DNA of 64,000 bases, from assembly GCF_047149785.1 (NCBI RefSeq), contig NZ_BAAGBE010000001.1, forward strand, positions 1,612,001-1,676,000, written 5' to 3'. The position numbers and the translations under genes are program-made. Positions 1 to 10,046 of the stretch are shown here, one piece after another; positions within the stretch are counted from its first letter, which is position 1, and every line of letters starts with the position of its first letter. This DNA is from Nitrobacter sp047149785 (lineage in GTDB: Bacteria > Pseudomonadota > Alphaproteobacteria > Rhizobiales > Xanthobacteraceae). The notes below the pieces were generated by a model. It had not been told where the DNA came from. It worked only from the letters and a program-made list of their open reading frames with translations, and did not search any database.

Positions 1-3000
1 ACCCGTGTCCGCATTATCGGCGCCCCACTTGATGCCGAGCAGGCCGGTCGCCGTGGCTTCGTTATGATCATGATCAGCGTCGGGAACGGCGATATCGCCG
101 GCCGACGGCGTAGGCTGGTCGTGATGCCCGTCCGGCACCAGGCCGTCCTCATCGACGACAACGGCCGCAACCAGGCTGACGTTGTCGATCAACGCGCCAA
201 GCGAGTTCTCCTGTCCGATCGCGTGGAAACCAAGCACATCGCCGGGACCGGTCCCTTCAACGAAAACGGTGATCTGCTGCCAGGCTCCAGGCGCCATGCC
301 GGTGGAGTCGATCGTCTTCACGACATCGCCGTTCCACAGCACTTCCATGCTGCCGCTGTCGGGGTCGCCTTCGCTTGGGCGCGGCGCGTACCAGAAGGTC
401 AGCATGTAGGTCTGGCCGTCTTCGGTGCCGGCGACGGTCTGCTGGATGGTGGAATTGGTGTGGCCGGTATTGTTGGCATGGCCGGACAGATTCCCTCCGG
501 TGAGGTCGGAATCGAGTTCGATCAGGGTATTGCCATCCTGCGCCGGCACGCCGCCGGGACCGGAGCCATCGGTATTGTTGATCTGCACCTCGAACGGCAC
601 ATTGCCTCTGCCGTCGCCGAGGTCGGCCGACGTCCACGTTCCGTCGAGGCTGTTATAGATCGACCACTGGCCGGCCCCGAGGTCGTCGTGCCCCTGCTCG
701 AAGCTGCCATTGACGATGAGGTTGGTCTGCGTGGCCACCACCGGGACGTCGTTTTCGATGGTGATGTTGAGACCGCCATTCAGCACGGCGCTGTCGCCGT
801 CGCCATCGGTCGCGGTGAACAGCGACGCCAGATTGAGCGTGAGCGTGCCGGTATCGCCGCTCGCCGGATGATCGATGTTGCCGAGCAACGTGAAGGTATA
901 GCCGCCCGAACCGTCCGCGCCGAGCGTAAAGATTAGCCGGTTATCGGCCGTGATGCCGCTCAGCGTGCCGCCTGAAATCTCGTAGTGGATCGGCGAGCCA
1001 TCGGACGTCAGGCCAGACATGGCCCCCTGGGCGGCGGCATTGAAGCCGAATTCGCCCGGACCGTCAGCGCCGAAGCTCACCAGTGCGGTCAGGTTGTCAT
1101 GAGTGATCGTGATGGTCGTCGGCTGGCTGGCCGGCGCACCTTCGAGATTGCCGGTCTGAACGCTGTTGTGCAGGCCGTCTTCATAGACTCTGCCGACGTC
1201 GACGTTGCCGCCGAGCGCAACTGGGCCGTCGTCCTCGAAACGAATATTTGCTGAAATATCGAGCGATTTGGTGACGTAATCGCCATCACCATCGGTCGCG
1301 GTGACCGAAACGCCGAGCGTGTTCGCATCCAGGGAGACGCCTTCGTCATTGCTGGTGGTGTCGCCGTGCCGGAGCGAAACATACTGCGCCACGGTCACCT
1401 GGCCGGTCGCCGCATCGATGTGCAGCGCGAAGGCCGCGACCACATCGCCGCCATCCGAATAGACGCCGAGCACACGCCCCTGCGAATCCAGGACGAGATC
1501 GATCGGAGCGTGGCCGGTGGTCTCAAGCCCGGAGTGCACAGGACCGTTGCTGCCGAGATCGAAAGCATATTTTAGACCGTCGGAAGCAGAAGGGCCGTCG
1601 GCGCCATAATCGACGCTGGCCGCGACGATCGCACCCGAGCCCTGCGCATACTGTGGCGACATATCGTGATCGGTTCCGGCTTGGACACCGGCGAACAGCC
1701 CTGAAACCAGGGCTGCATTGACCTCGCTCGAATCGGGATCCTTGCCTGCGGTCTCGTCCACGATGATGACGTTCGACAGCTTCACATTGGCGAGATACGT
1801 GCCGGTGTTGTCGCCGCCGGCGCCGACCTCCCTGAAGGCAAGCTCGTTGTCGCCGCTTCCCGCCGTCACCGGCAAGGAAATCGTCTGCATCGTGCCGGTG
1901 TCGGGCACGAAAATCCCGACGGAGATTCCATTCCAAAAGACTTCGACCTTGGCGGTGTCCGGATAATCGCCGGAATTGGGCGCTCCGAGCCCGATCTCAA
2001 AGGTCAGGTTATAGGTCGCGCCTCCGGCAAGGCCGTGGATTGTCTGAGAAACCTGGACGTTGCCCGGCGTGGCCTCGAGATCCACCATCACGCTGTGCGT
2101 GGGGCTCTCCGCGCCGCGGTAGCCTTCGCCGACCTTCTCCAGTTGCGTCGAGCCGAACGTATCCGACGACGTGATCGTCCAGCCGTCGGCGTGTCCGTTG
2201 GCGACACCGCTGCCTTGTCCCCAGGCATTGTTGTTGGACGTGAAGCCGCCAAAGAACAATCCGTTGGCGATGCCGTCGATATGGCTCAGCGACAATGTCG
2301 GGCCGTCGTCCTGGAAGACGATGTTGCCGCTGATGTCGATGGTCTTCGCGGCGTGGTCACCGTCGCCGTCGGTGACGGTCAGGACCGCCTGAACGTTTTG
2401 CAAGAAACCGGTCGTGGGATCGTCGTGATCGGCATCGCTCGAACCCTCGACCGGATTCTTGAGCGAGACATACTGCGCAACGCTGATGCCGCCGTCCTGA
2501 TCGATCGCGATGGCGAAAGCGGCGGGATCGACAAAGCTGCCGTCAGCGTGTTGGGGATTATTGGAGCTGTAGCCGTTGGTCACGGCCGAGCCGCTGCCCG
2601 TTCCGTCGTAGCGACCGACGATCAGGCCGTTCTCGATGAAGAGATAGATCTCGTGCCCGTCGGTGGTCCGGAGGCCGGAATCCGCTTGGTTTCCGCCATT
2701 GATGGCAAGCGAAATGATTTTCGCGTTGCTGGCCGCGGCACCATCGGCGCCGTAGTCCACGCCGCCGACCTGCACCACCCCCGCGCTGAAGGCGTAGCCG
2801 AGCGCGCCGTGATCCAGTTGCGAGGAGTTGACATCGTTGTCGACGCCCTTTTGCGCGACATTGTCGAACAGCGTCTTAACGGGCGTTGAAAGATTATCGT
2901 AGCTGACGTCGTTCGACGGGTTGGGGTCGTGCGCCGGATCGTAAGCCGGATTGGAAGCGTTCTGAACGCCGGGCGTCTCGTCCTGGATCACCGTTCCCGA

Positions 3001-6000
3001 AGCGGAGAAGCCGGTGATCTGCGGCCCGTCATCGGCGAACTTGATGTTGCCGCCAAGATCGATCTTGGCCGAATCCGTATTCTGGTCGCCGTCGTAATCA
3101 GTGATGGTCGCCGTTGCGACCAGCGAGATCAGGTGGCTGGCAAGATCCTTGGTTTGGCCGTCATACGGTCCCTGGGTCGCGCCTGGCAAGCCGTGATCAA
3201 TCGACTCGTACTGCGTCAGGGTCACCTGACCGCTCGAATCCACGGACACCGTGAACACGGTATTCGCGCCGCTCACGTCGCCTGCCGACAGCGCGGTCGA
3301 GCCGACGATCGCACCTTGCGCGTTCTCATAGAGATAGACGGACTGACCCTGGTGATCCAGATGGGAATCGACACGGCCATGGCTGTCCGGCGACGCCGTG
3401 ATGTCGAGCGAATACGTCGTGACGGTCTCGCCGGGACCGTCGGCGCCATAATGCGAGGTCGCGGCGAATGAGCCGGCGAAACTCGCACTCGCCGTCGAGT
3501 GACCCCCATCCGTCGTCCCGGCGTCATAGGTCTTCAGATCGGGGCCCGAGGAAATCCCCTTCACCGATACCGTCGGTACGTCGTCGATGACGCCGACGAG
3601 GAAGCTGTTCCCGTCAAGCGCGATCGCGTCCCCGTCGTAGTCGGTGTATTGGAGCAGCCCCGAAAGGTTGAGCTTCTCGACGCCTTCGATGTTATCCGCC
3701 GGAAGATCGTCGAGCGGCGCCTTCAGCGTGAACGTCCAGTTGCCGTTGTCGTAAACTTTCAGCGTGAAGACGTCGTGCGCACCCGCCCCGGTCGTGCCGG
3801 CGGTCAGCAATTCATAGTGGCCGCCGATGTCGGAGCCGCTTGTGGTGCCGGTGACGGACACCGTGCCGCCATGCGACAGGACCGGGCTCCCGCCATCGGT
3901 GGTGACGCCTGAGCCGATGACCTGCGACACGAAGGAGAACTTGCCGCCATCGTCCGCGCCAGGATCGACCAGTGTCGCCAGCGAGTTGAAGCCGACGCCC
4001 GAGACGGTCTGCGTCGTATTGTCAAGGAAGAAGCCAAGGAGCTGACCGTCTCCGTCGCCATAGGCGCCGGAGCCGCCGGTGGTGTCCTCGTTGCCGCCTC
4101 GAAGCTGCTCCTCCTCGACGACGCCATGGACCTGGCCGCCCTGAACCGCCTTCGGAATGTCGTCGGTCACGGTGACGCTGAAGGCGCCGTCCAGCGTGAT
4201 GCTGTCGCCGTCGCCGTCGGTGACCTGAATGATCCGGCCGAAATCGATCGCGCCGGTGGCCAGATCCGGATTGCCGTCCTGCAGCGTCGTATTGGTGTCC
4301 GCGCCCGACGGCGGCTTGTCATGGTCGAGCTGGTCGAACAGCTCGAAATTGTAATTTCCGTTCGCCGTCAGCGTCAGCGCGAAGACGGGCCGGTCGCTGG
4401 GGCTGGGCCCTGACGAACCATGATCGACGTAGCCGACCAGCACGCCGTCGACGAACGTATAGGACAGCGCCTCGCCCTTTGACGACAGATGAAGCGTCTC
4501 GAGCTGGCTCACCGCGTTGGCGGTGAAGCTGAACGAGCCGAGCCCGTCCGCGCCGGGATCGACCGTGCCCGACAGCGAGCCGGTCGCATAGGCCGCCCCC
4601 AAAATATCGGTGTGCGCGGGGAAGTCGGGGTCGGTGCCCTGCGACGCCAGCGTATGAATGTTGGCTTCGTTGACCGCCGCGGTCACCGGGCTGTCCGTCA
4701 GCGTCGGACCGTCGTCTCTGAAAACGATGTGATCACCGATGGTCACCGAACGGGTGACGGTGTCGCCGTCGTTGTCGGTCACCGCAAGCTCGACCGACAC
4801 CAGTTGCCCCAGCGTCTTTGTATCGTTCTGGTCCGGGTTGATGTCGTGACGGATCGACAGGTATTGCGCGATGCTGATATTGCCCAGGGGGCTCAGCGCG
4901 ATCGCAAATGCGGCAACGTCGGCCGCATTGCCGTCGAAGACGCCGTCCTGGTTACCGTCGATGCGGCCGACAATGAGGCCGTTCTCCTCGACCAGATAGA
5001 TCTTGGCGCCCTCCGTCGTCCTCAGGCCGGAGTCCACGCCCGGTTCGCCCTGGACGGGCACGCCGTTGATCTGCAGCGACAGCGCCGCATGGGCCGGCTC
5101 GTCCGCGCCCGGAAGAAACGTACCCGCCACCACCGGCGCGATGTTCGTCGCATAGATCGGCTTGTTGTCCATGTCCGGGTCATGGCCGACATTGGCTACG
5201 CTCTGGAACTGAGGCGCGACCACCAGCGTGACCGGCCAGCCGACATCGTTGCCTTGCTCGCCGGCGGTTTCGTCGATCGTCACCGAAGCGCCGGTCGCCG
5301 TCAGCGTCACCGCCGGAACGTCGTCGGTGATTTCGATGGTCAGCTTGCCCGCCAGCGCAACGCCGTCGCCGTCGCCGTCCGTCGCCAGGATCAGCGAGCC
5401 GAAGTCGAGCCCGTCGACCGTCGTGTCGTTCGCACCCTGAAGCGCCGTGTTCTTTGAATTGGTGCCGTCATCGACGTGATCGAGCTGGTCGTACAGTTTG
5501 AACTGGAACTGGCCCGTCGCCGCATCCACCGTCAGCGTGAACACCGTGCGGTCATGGGAGTCATAATGCCCGTTGCCCCGATCGACATAGGCGGTCAACG
5601 TGTTGCCGTTCACCACGTAGTGAATCGTGCCGCCTTTCGAGGTCAGGCCGAGCGCATCCAACGTCGCCGCCGCGTCCGCCGTGAAGGAGAAGCCGCCCTC
5701 GCCGTCCGCGCCGAAATCGACCGAGCCCGCGAGCGAGCCTGTCACCACGGCCGGCCCCGTCAGATTGTCTGCCGGCGAGCCAGTGACCGAGCCGTCGCCG
5801 GCGCCGTCGTTCGGGCTGGTCCCAACAGACTGCAGGGTGACGATGTCGCCCTCGTCCGCGTGATAATGAGGCACGTCCTGATCGACGAGCACCGGCGAGT
5901 CATCATCGACGCTGATGGTCAGCGTCGATGTCGTATAGTCGCCGTCGCCATCGGTGATGGTGAATCCGAAATCGAGCGCCAGGTTGTCCTCGAAGGAACC

Positions 6001-9000
6001 CGCAGCGCCGTGCCCCGGATGGTCGAGCGGCGCCTGCAGCGTGAAGGTGTAGGTGCCGTCCGAACGGATTTCGAGCGTGAAGGCAGGCACATCGACGCCG
6101 TTGACGTTCATCGTGCCGACCAGCGTGCCGCCCTTCTCAAAACCCGCGGTCGCATTGCCGGCCGCGTCCTTGCCCGCCACCCAGGCGGTATCGATGGCGT
6201 AGGACGTTCCGATCCCATCAGTGCCAACGTGAATGCCATGCAGGCCGCCATTGCTCAGGGCGGCCTCGATCGACCTGAGGCCGTCGCTGCCGGCGTCGAA
6301 ATCGATCTTGCCGGAGGAAACGAGACCGAAGCCGTCGTCGCCGGGACCTCCGGCAATGCCGTGCGCCAGGTTTTCGTCGTCGAGCACCTGTGAATGAACC
6401 GCCTTCAGGCTGACATCATCGATCAGCGCGCCGAACTCGTCGGGCGTGCCGGTGCCGGTGAAGGCCAGCACCGCATCGTCGACGGGAGCGGTGACCTCGA
6501 TCGTGATCTGCTGCCACGTATTGGCGGCGTAGGTCGCGTCGTCGGAATCGAACACCTTCACGCCGCCGAAGGTCACTTCCAGACCGGCCGTGGTCGCGGC
6601 GTCGCCGCGCGGCGCGTACCAGAAGGTGAGTTCATAGGTCTCGCCGGCATGGGTGCCAGCCACCGCCTGCTGGATGGTGGAGTTGGAAGACTCCGGATTC
6701 GGAGTCGCCTGATTCGAATGCCCATTGCCTTGGAAATCGCCGTCGAGTTCGATGATCGCCGTGCTGTTGCCGGGCACGCCGCCGGCGCCTCCGGTCTGCA
6801 CCTCGAACGGAACGCCGTTGCCGGCGCTCCAGCCCGCGATCTGGTTGAATATCTCCCAGTCGCTGCCGCCGAGCTGCGGATGATTTTCGAAGCTGCCGTT
6901 GACGATGAGGTTGGGTCCGTAAGCACCCTGATCGGGCGTGACGCTACGGATCACCGGACCGTCGTCGTCGAAGTGGAAGGCCGAGCCCTGCGACGTGATG
7001 AGATCGACGGTTGCCGCCCGGGTGGCCGTGTCGCCGTCGCCATCGGTGACGGTTACGGTCATCTGCAGTCCGACCGGGCCAGCGCCGTCCAACAGACTCA
7101 GGATCGCTTCGCTGTCGAACTTGTTGCCATCGCTACCATGGTCGATCGCCGCATAGAGCGTCGTCTGCAACTGCGGACCATCCACGGTATCGACGATTTT
7201 GATCGTCAGAACATCGGTCTCGATGCCACCGACCATCGCCTTGCCGACGATCGTATTGGTGGCCCCATCGAGATAGAGCGTGATCGGTCCGCCATTGGTC
7301 GCTTTCAGGTTGGTTTCCACGCCACCGGCCGAGATGCCCGTGAACGCAAAGCCATGAGCTTCTTCAGCGCCTTTTCCGTCGGCGCCGTATATGGCCGTGA
7401 CGTCGAACAGGCTGGCGAGACCCCCGTTGCCAAGGCTGGTCGTGACCTGCGCCAGTGTGCCCGCCGCATCGTCATGGTTGCCGCTGTCGGGCGACTCACC
7501 GATAGCCGCATTGTAGCGATCGTCACCGACCGTCTCGTCGAGTCCGATCGTCAGCCGGGAACCCGCTTCGCCATCCGCCGTCACGGTGAGCGTCGGACCG
7601 TCGTCGTCGAACCGTATGTTCGCCGAGATGTCCGCTGACTGCGACACATGATCGCCGTCGCCGTCCGTCACGGTGACGGTGACCGACAACGAGCCGGTGT
7701 TGAGGAACACGCCCTCGTTGTTGCTGTTGGTGTCCGGCTGATGCAGCGACACGTATTGAACGAGCGAGAGCACGCCGGTCGTCGGGTCGATCCGGAACGC
7801 GAACGCGGCGTCCCCTTGCGCGTCGCCAACCCGGCCGACGACGTAGGTGACCCCGCCATAGGTCTCGTTGAATAGATAGATTTCCTGCCTGGCTGTCGTC
7901 ATCAGGCCCGAGTCGGTCCCGTTGACCGTGGCGGACAGCGAATAGACCGTCGCCTCCGCGGCCGAATTATGCCACGGGCCGTCCGTGCCGAAATCCGCCG
8001 CGATGTGGACCACGGCGGAAATGCCGGCGGCGAACTGCGGACCGCCCGTCATGTCCGCATCGACGCCCTTGTTCGCGACGGCATCGAACGAGGTGTTGGA
8101 ATCGACGTCGTTTGTGCCGGCCTGATTGCCGGCGGTCTCGTCAATGACGATGACGCCGACCGACACGTTTGCCAGATAGGTGCCCTGATTGTCGGGCGTA
8201 CCCGTCTCGCGGAATTCAAGCAGGTTGCTTCCGTCGCCAAAGCCGCCTGTGATCTTGAGGTCGTAGGCGGTCATCTGACCGTTCGGCGTGATATCAGCAA
8301 TCAACTGTCCGCCGAACCAAATTTCCAGATGTGCCGAATCCGGGAACGGAGCGCCGGCCTCGAAGCGCAGGTCGTAGATCTGATCGTTGACCAATCCCGT
8401 AACGGTCTGGCTGATCTTGACGTCATGCGGCGAGGCGTCGAGATCGACCATGTCGCCGTTGTTCGACGAATGCATGCCCTGATAGCCGTCGCCGACGCGC
8501 TCGAGCTGCACCGCGCCGCTGCCGGTGTTACCGATCTGGTCGCCTGCAGCATGTCCGTCGTTGGCATCGGCGATGGTCCAGCCGCCGTTGTGGCCCGTGG
8601 CCACGCCGCTGTCCTTGCCCCAGGCGTTCCCGTTCGGCGCGAAGTTTCCGAAATCGAAGCCGTTGATCACGCCCGGCGCGGTGACGGACAAAGTCGGCCC
8701 GTCGTCAAGGAACGAGATCGAGATGGCCGGAAACGTCGCCGTTGCAACCAGCGTGCCGGCGGTAACGGTCTGGGTGACATGAACGAGGCCGCCGAGATTG
8801 ACCGAGTCGTTCGGATTGCCCGTGTCAGGATGGCTGATCGCCGCGTATTGCGCCACGTCGAGCTTCAGATCCGGCTCAAGGTAAAGCGCGAACACGATCT
8901 TGCCGTCGGCGTCGGGCACGCCGCCGGTCCCCTCGCGGCCGACCACGAGGCCACCCACGGTATAGAGGAAGATTTCGTTGCCGCTGACCGTCGCCTTCAA

Positions 9001-9816
9001 ACCGGAGTCCACGCCGTTGAACGCGTGGCCTCCGGCGTCCGTCAGAGCATAGGTCACCGTGCCGGTTTTGGCGGTCCCGAAGGTCGCCGTGGACGCGCCC
9101 ACGACGGGGTCATGACTCTGCGCCCAACCAATCGCCTCGGCCAACGCCGCAAGCGGCGCCGGCAGATCAGCCAACGGCTGATCGTTGGCGCCGTCCGCCG
9201 CGCTCTGAACGCCGGCGGTCTCGTCCTCAACCACCGACGTGCCCGACAGCGAGAAGCCCGGCGTCGGGCCGAAGCCTTGATTGTTATTGTTCTCCGCCAG
9301 AATGTTGTCGATCTTGAAGCCGGGCAGTTCCTCCTGGCCCAGCAACGCAAGCGGATTGCCCACCGCGAGCGGATCGATGCCGACTGAGGTAAAATTGGCG
9401 CCGGACGCCTGCGCGCCGCTTCCATCGCCGGTGCCTGCCGCCGGAAGGACCGATTGATCATCGGTGACCGGAAACAGCGTCGCGAATTCCGCGCTGGTGA
9501 TATCGCGACCGGGCGCCACCTCTACGGTGATATCCTGCAGCGGCTTGCCGGTGCTGTCGAAAAACGGTTCGAGCGTGACCGTCGAATGGTTGTCGAACAG
9601 GATGATGAGCTTTTCGCCGATGTGAACCAGCGTGATCTTTTCGCTCGCGATCGCCGAGAGATCCGCCTTGACGCTCCCGTCATAGCTCAGGGACACGACA
9701 ACGGACTGATCGCCGTAGGGCTTGGTTATCTTGACGATTCGTGGATGCTGTTTGTCGCCGCCGTTGCTGCCGGTTCCGGAAGTATCCGCCTGCGCAACTT
9801 GGAACGGTCCGTTCAT
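1..9816 (-). CDS. Giant RTX/DUF5801-type repeat adhesin, 3' end outside window
   Basis: An uninterrupted minus-strand frame from an ATG at 9816 to the left edge (3272 codons, no stop seen); the C-terminus is missing. GAGGA lies 7 bases before the ATG. Residues 1-125 are a non-repetitive N-terminal domain ending in PAAG (125-128). From about residue 150 come roughly 170-360-residue repeats rich in DGDGD and GADG motifs, each closed by a linker of the DDGPTLT/DDVPAV type; linkers lie near residues 372, 740, 952, 1304, 1502, 1701, 1889, 2081, 2265, 2504, 2862 and 3022. Four jelly-roll-like modules are inserted near residues 390-560, 970-1130, 2510-2690 and 3030-3200; two begin with LIVNGSFE. No classical signal peptide is visible. 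Known for the family: type I secretion, calcium-dependent folding, biofilm or surface attachment. Inference: nonapeptide RTX repeats and the secretion signal lie beyond the window; no secretion genes are seen here. The shorter frames on both strands in this span are shadows. Confidence 0.9.
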   Translation of the reverse strand, partial: MNGPFQVAQADTSGTGSNGGDKQHPRIVKITKPYGDQSVVVSLSYDGSVKADLSAIASEKITLVHIGEKLIILFDNHSTVTLEPFFDSTGKPLQDITVEVAPGRDITSAEFATLFPVTDDQSVLPAAGTGDGSGAQASGANFTSVGIDPLAVGNPLALLGQEELPGFKIDNILAENNNNQGFGPTPGFSLSGTSVVEDETAGVQSAADGANDQPLADLPAPLAALAEAIGWAQSHDPVVGASTATFGTAKTGTVTYALTDAGGHAFNGVDSGLKATVSGNEIFLYTVGGLVVGREGTGGVPDADGKIVFALYLEPDLKLDVAQYAAISHPDTGNPNDSVNLGGLVHVTQTVTAGTLVATATFPAISISFLDDGPTLSVTAPGVINGFDFGNFAPNGNAWGKDSGVATGHNGGWTIADANDGHAAGDQIGNTGSGAVQLERVGDGYQGMHSSNNGDMVDLDASPHDVKISQTVTGLVNDQIYDLRFEAGAPFPDSAHLEIWFGGQLIADITPNGQMTAYDLKITGGFGDGSNLLEFRETGTPDNQGTYLANVSVGVIVIDETAGNQAGTNDVDSNTSFDAVANKGVDADMTGGPQFAAGISAVVHIAADFGTDGPWHNSAAEATVYSLSATVNGTDSGLMTTARQEIYLFNETYGGVTYVVGRVGDAQGDAAFAFRIDPTTGVLSLVQYVSLHQPDTNSNNEGVFLNTGSLSVTVTVTDGDGDHVSQSADISANIRFDDDGPTLTVTADGEAGSRLTIGLDETVGDDRYNAAIGESPDSGNHDDAAGTLAQVTTSLGNGGLASLFDVTAIYGADGKGAEEAHGFAFTGISAGGVETNLKATNGGPITLYLDGATNTIVGKAMVGGIETDVLTIKIVDTVDGPQLQTTLYAAIDHGSDGNKFDSEAILSLLDGAGPVGLQMTVTVTDGDGDTATRAATVDLITSQGSAFHFDDDGPVIRSVTPDQGAYGPNLIVNGSFENHPQLGGSDWEIFNQIAGWSAGNGVPFEVQTGGAGGVPGNSTAIIELDGDFQGNGHSNQATPNPESSNSTIQQAVAGTHAGETYELTFWYAPRGDAATTAGLEVTFGGVKVFDSDDATYAANTWQQITIEVTAPVDDAVLAFTGTGTPDEFGALIDDVSLKAVHSQVLDDENLAHGIAGGPGDDGFGLVSSGKIDFDAGSDGLRSIEAALSNGGLHGIHVGTDGIGTSYAIDTAWVAGKDAAGNATAGFEKGGTLVGTMNVNGVDVPAFTLEIRSDGTYTFTLQAPLDHPGHGAAGSFEDNLALDFGFTITDGDGDYTTSTLTISVDDDSPVLVDQDVPHYHADEGDIVTLQSVGTSPNDGAGDGSVTGSPADNLTGPAVVTGSLAGSVDFGADGEGGFSFTADAAATLDALGLTSKGGTIHYVVNGNTLTAYVDRGNGHYDSHDRTVFTLTVDAATGQFQFKLYDQLDHVDDGTNSKNTALQGANDTTVDGLDFGSLILATDGDGDGVALAGKLTIEITDDVPAVTLTATGASVTIDETAGEQGNDVGWPVTLVVAPQFQSVANVGHDPDMDNKPIYATNIAPVVAGTFLPGADEPAHAALSLQINGVPVQGEPGVDSGLRTTEGAKIYLVEENGLIVGRIDGNQDGVFDGNAADVAAFAIALSPLGNISIAQYLSIRHDINPDQNDTKTLGQLVSVELAVTDNDGDTVTRSVTIGDHIVFRDDGPTLTDSPVTAAVNEANIHTLASQGTDPDFPAHTDILGAAYATGSLSGTVDPGADGLGSFSFTANAVSQLETLHLSSKGEALSYTFVDGVLVGYVDHGSSGPSPSDRPVFALTLTANGNYNFELFDQLDHDKPPSGADTNTTLQDGNPDLATGAIDFGRIIQVTDGDGDSITLDGAFSVTVTDDIPKAVQGGQVHGVVEEEQLRGGNEDTTGGSGAYGDGDGQLLGFFLDNTTQTVSGVGFNSLATLVDPGADDGGKFSFVSQVIGSGVTTDGGSPVLSHGGTVSVTGTTSGSDIGGHYELLTAGTTGAGAHDVFTLKVYDNGNWTFTLKAPLDDLPADNIEGVEKLNLSGLLQYTDYDGDAIALDGNSFLVGVIDDVPTVSVKGISSGPDLKTYDAGTTDGGHSTASASFAGSFAATSHYGADGPGETVTTYSLDITASPDSHGRVDSHLDHQGQSVYLYENAQGAIVGSTALSAGDVSGANTVFTVSVDSSGQVTLTQYESIDHGLPGATQGPYDGQTKDLASHLISLVATATITDYDGDQNTDSAKIDLGGNIKFADDGPQITGFSASGTVIQDETPGVQNASNPAYDPAHDPNPSNDVSYDNLSTPVKTLFDNVAQKGVDNDVNSSQLDHGALGYAFSAGVVQVGGVDYGADGAAASNAKIISLAINGGNQADSGLRTTDGHEIYLFIENGLIVGRYDGTGSGSAVTNGYSSNNPQHADGSFVDPAAFAIAIDQDGGISVAQYVSLKNPVEGSSDADHDDPTTGFLQNVQAVLTVTDGDGDHAAKTIDISGNIVFQDDGPTLSLSHIDGIANGLFFGGFTSNNNAWGQGSGVANGHADGWTITSSDTFGSTQLEKVGEGYRGAESPTHSVMVDLEATPGNVQVSQTIHGLAGGATYNLTFEIGLGAPNSGDYPDTAKVEVFWNGISVGIFVPDTGTMQTISLPVTAGSGDNELAFREVGAGGDNTGTYLANVKLSNVIIVDETAGKDPDSSEVNAALVSGLFAGVQAGTDHDMSPQYAQGSGAIVAASVDYGADGPSASDGLKYAFDLGSNGPVHSGLETTGHAPIDLVLDSQGRVLGVYSDGGDVVAAFALHIDAATGQVTVAQYVSLRHGDTTSNDEGVSLDANTLGVSVTATDGDGDYVTKSLDISANIRFEDDGPVALGGNVDVGRVYEDGLHNSVQTGNLEGAPASQPTTITITHDNLTALVSFGADGPGEFGFNAAAQGAMSGLTSDGSPIHYEISGGTLSGITADNRLIFTLGADGSGGYTFTLLGNIDHPASGDTGTLTLNLASLFTATDGDGDSAVLNGGLNITIENDVPVVATQTNLIVNGSFEQGHDDLGAGQWSIYNSLDGTWTSADLGDGRGNVPFEVQINNTDGSGPGGVPAQDGNTLIELDSDLTGGNLSGHANNTGHTNSTIQQTVAGTEDGQTYMLTFWYAPRPSEGDPDSGSMEVLWNGDVVKTIDSTGMAPGAWQQITVFVEGTGPGDVLGFHAIGQENSLGALIDNVSLVAAVVVDEDGLVPDGHHDQPTPSAGDIAVPDADHDHNEATATGLLGIKWGADNADTG

Positions 9817-9871
9817 GACGCTGTCCTCAAAAAACTCAAATCCGGCAAATGGATTTAACTGAATCTTACCC

Positions 9872-9902
9872 ATCATAATCTTGCCGCATTGAAACAGGTC
9901 AA
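9872..9902 (-). promoter_or_regulatory. Candidate promoter of the adhesin gene
   Basis: Minus-strand TTGACC (9902-9897) and TATGAT (9877-9872) are separated by 19 bases, longer than ideal; GATTAT just upstream gives a 16-base spacing. The boxes lie about 55-85 bases before the adhesin ATG. Prediction from consensus match only. Confidence 0.35.
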
Positions 9903-9991
9903 GAATTCTTTCGATCAATACTGATGCAGTTCTGGGTGTGGTTAAATTACAACGCTCGCTAGACTGTCGCGTTTTCGAGCGACGAGGCGCA

Positions 9992-10020
9992 TTGACCGGC
10001 CGGAGCGCATACCGGATGAT
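9992..10020 (+). promoter_or_regulatory. Candidate sigma70 promoter of the small exported protein gene
   Basis: TTGACC (9992-9997), a 17-base spacer and GATGAT (10015-10020), ending 26 bases before the ATG at 10047. It is divergent from the adhesin promoter about 90 bases away, so the two genes may share control. Confidence 0.4.
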
Positions 10021-10046
10021 CGCGCAGGGCTTACGCGAGGCTGACC

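Noticed and set aside
3420..3600. Possible CRISPR-like or tandem DNA repeats in the adhesin region
   Set aside because: The repetition is at protein level with diverged DNA and no regular spacer pattern.
64..9858. Many plus-strand frames of 130-470 codons across the adhesin
   Set aside because: The minus strand is open for the whole span and reads as typical adhesin repeats; the plus frames read as noise.
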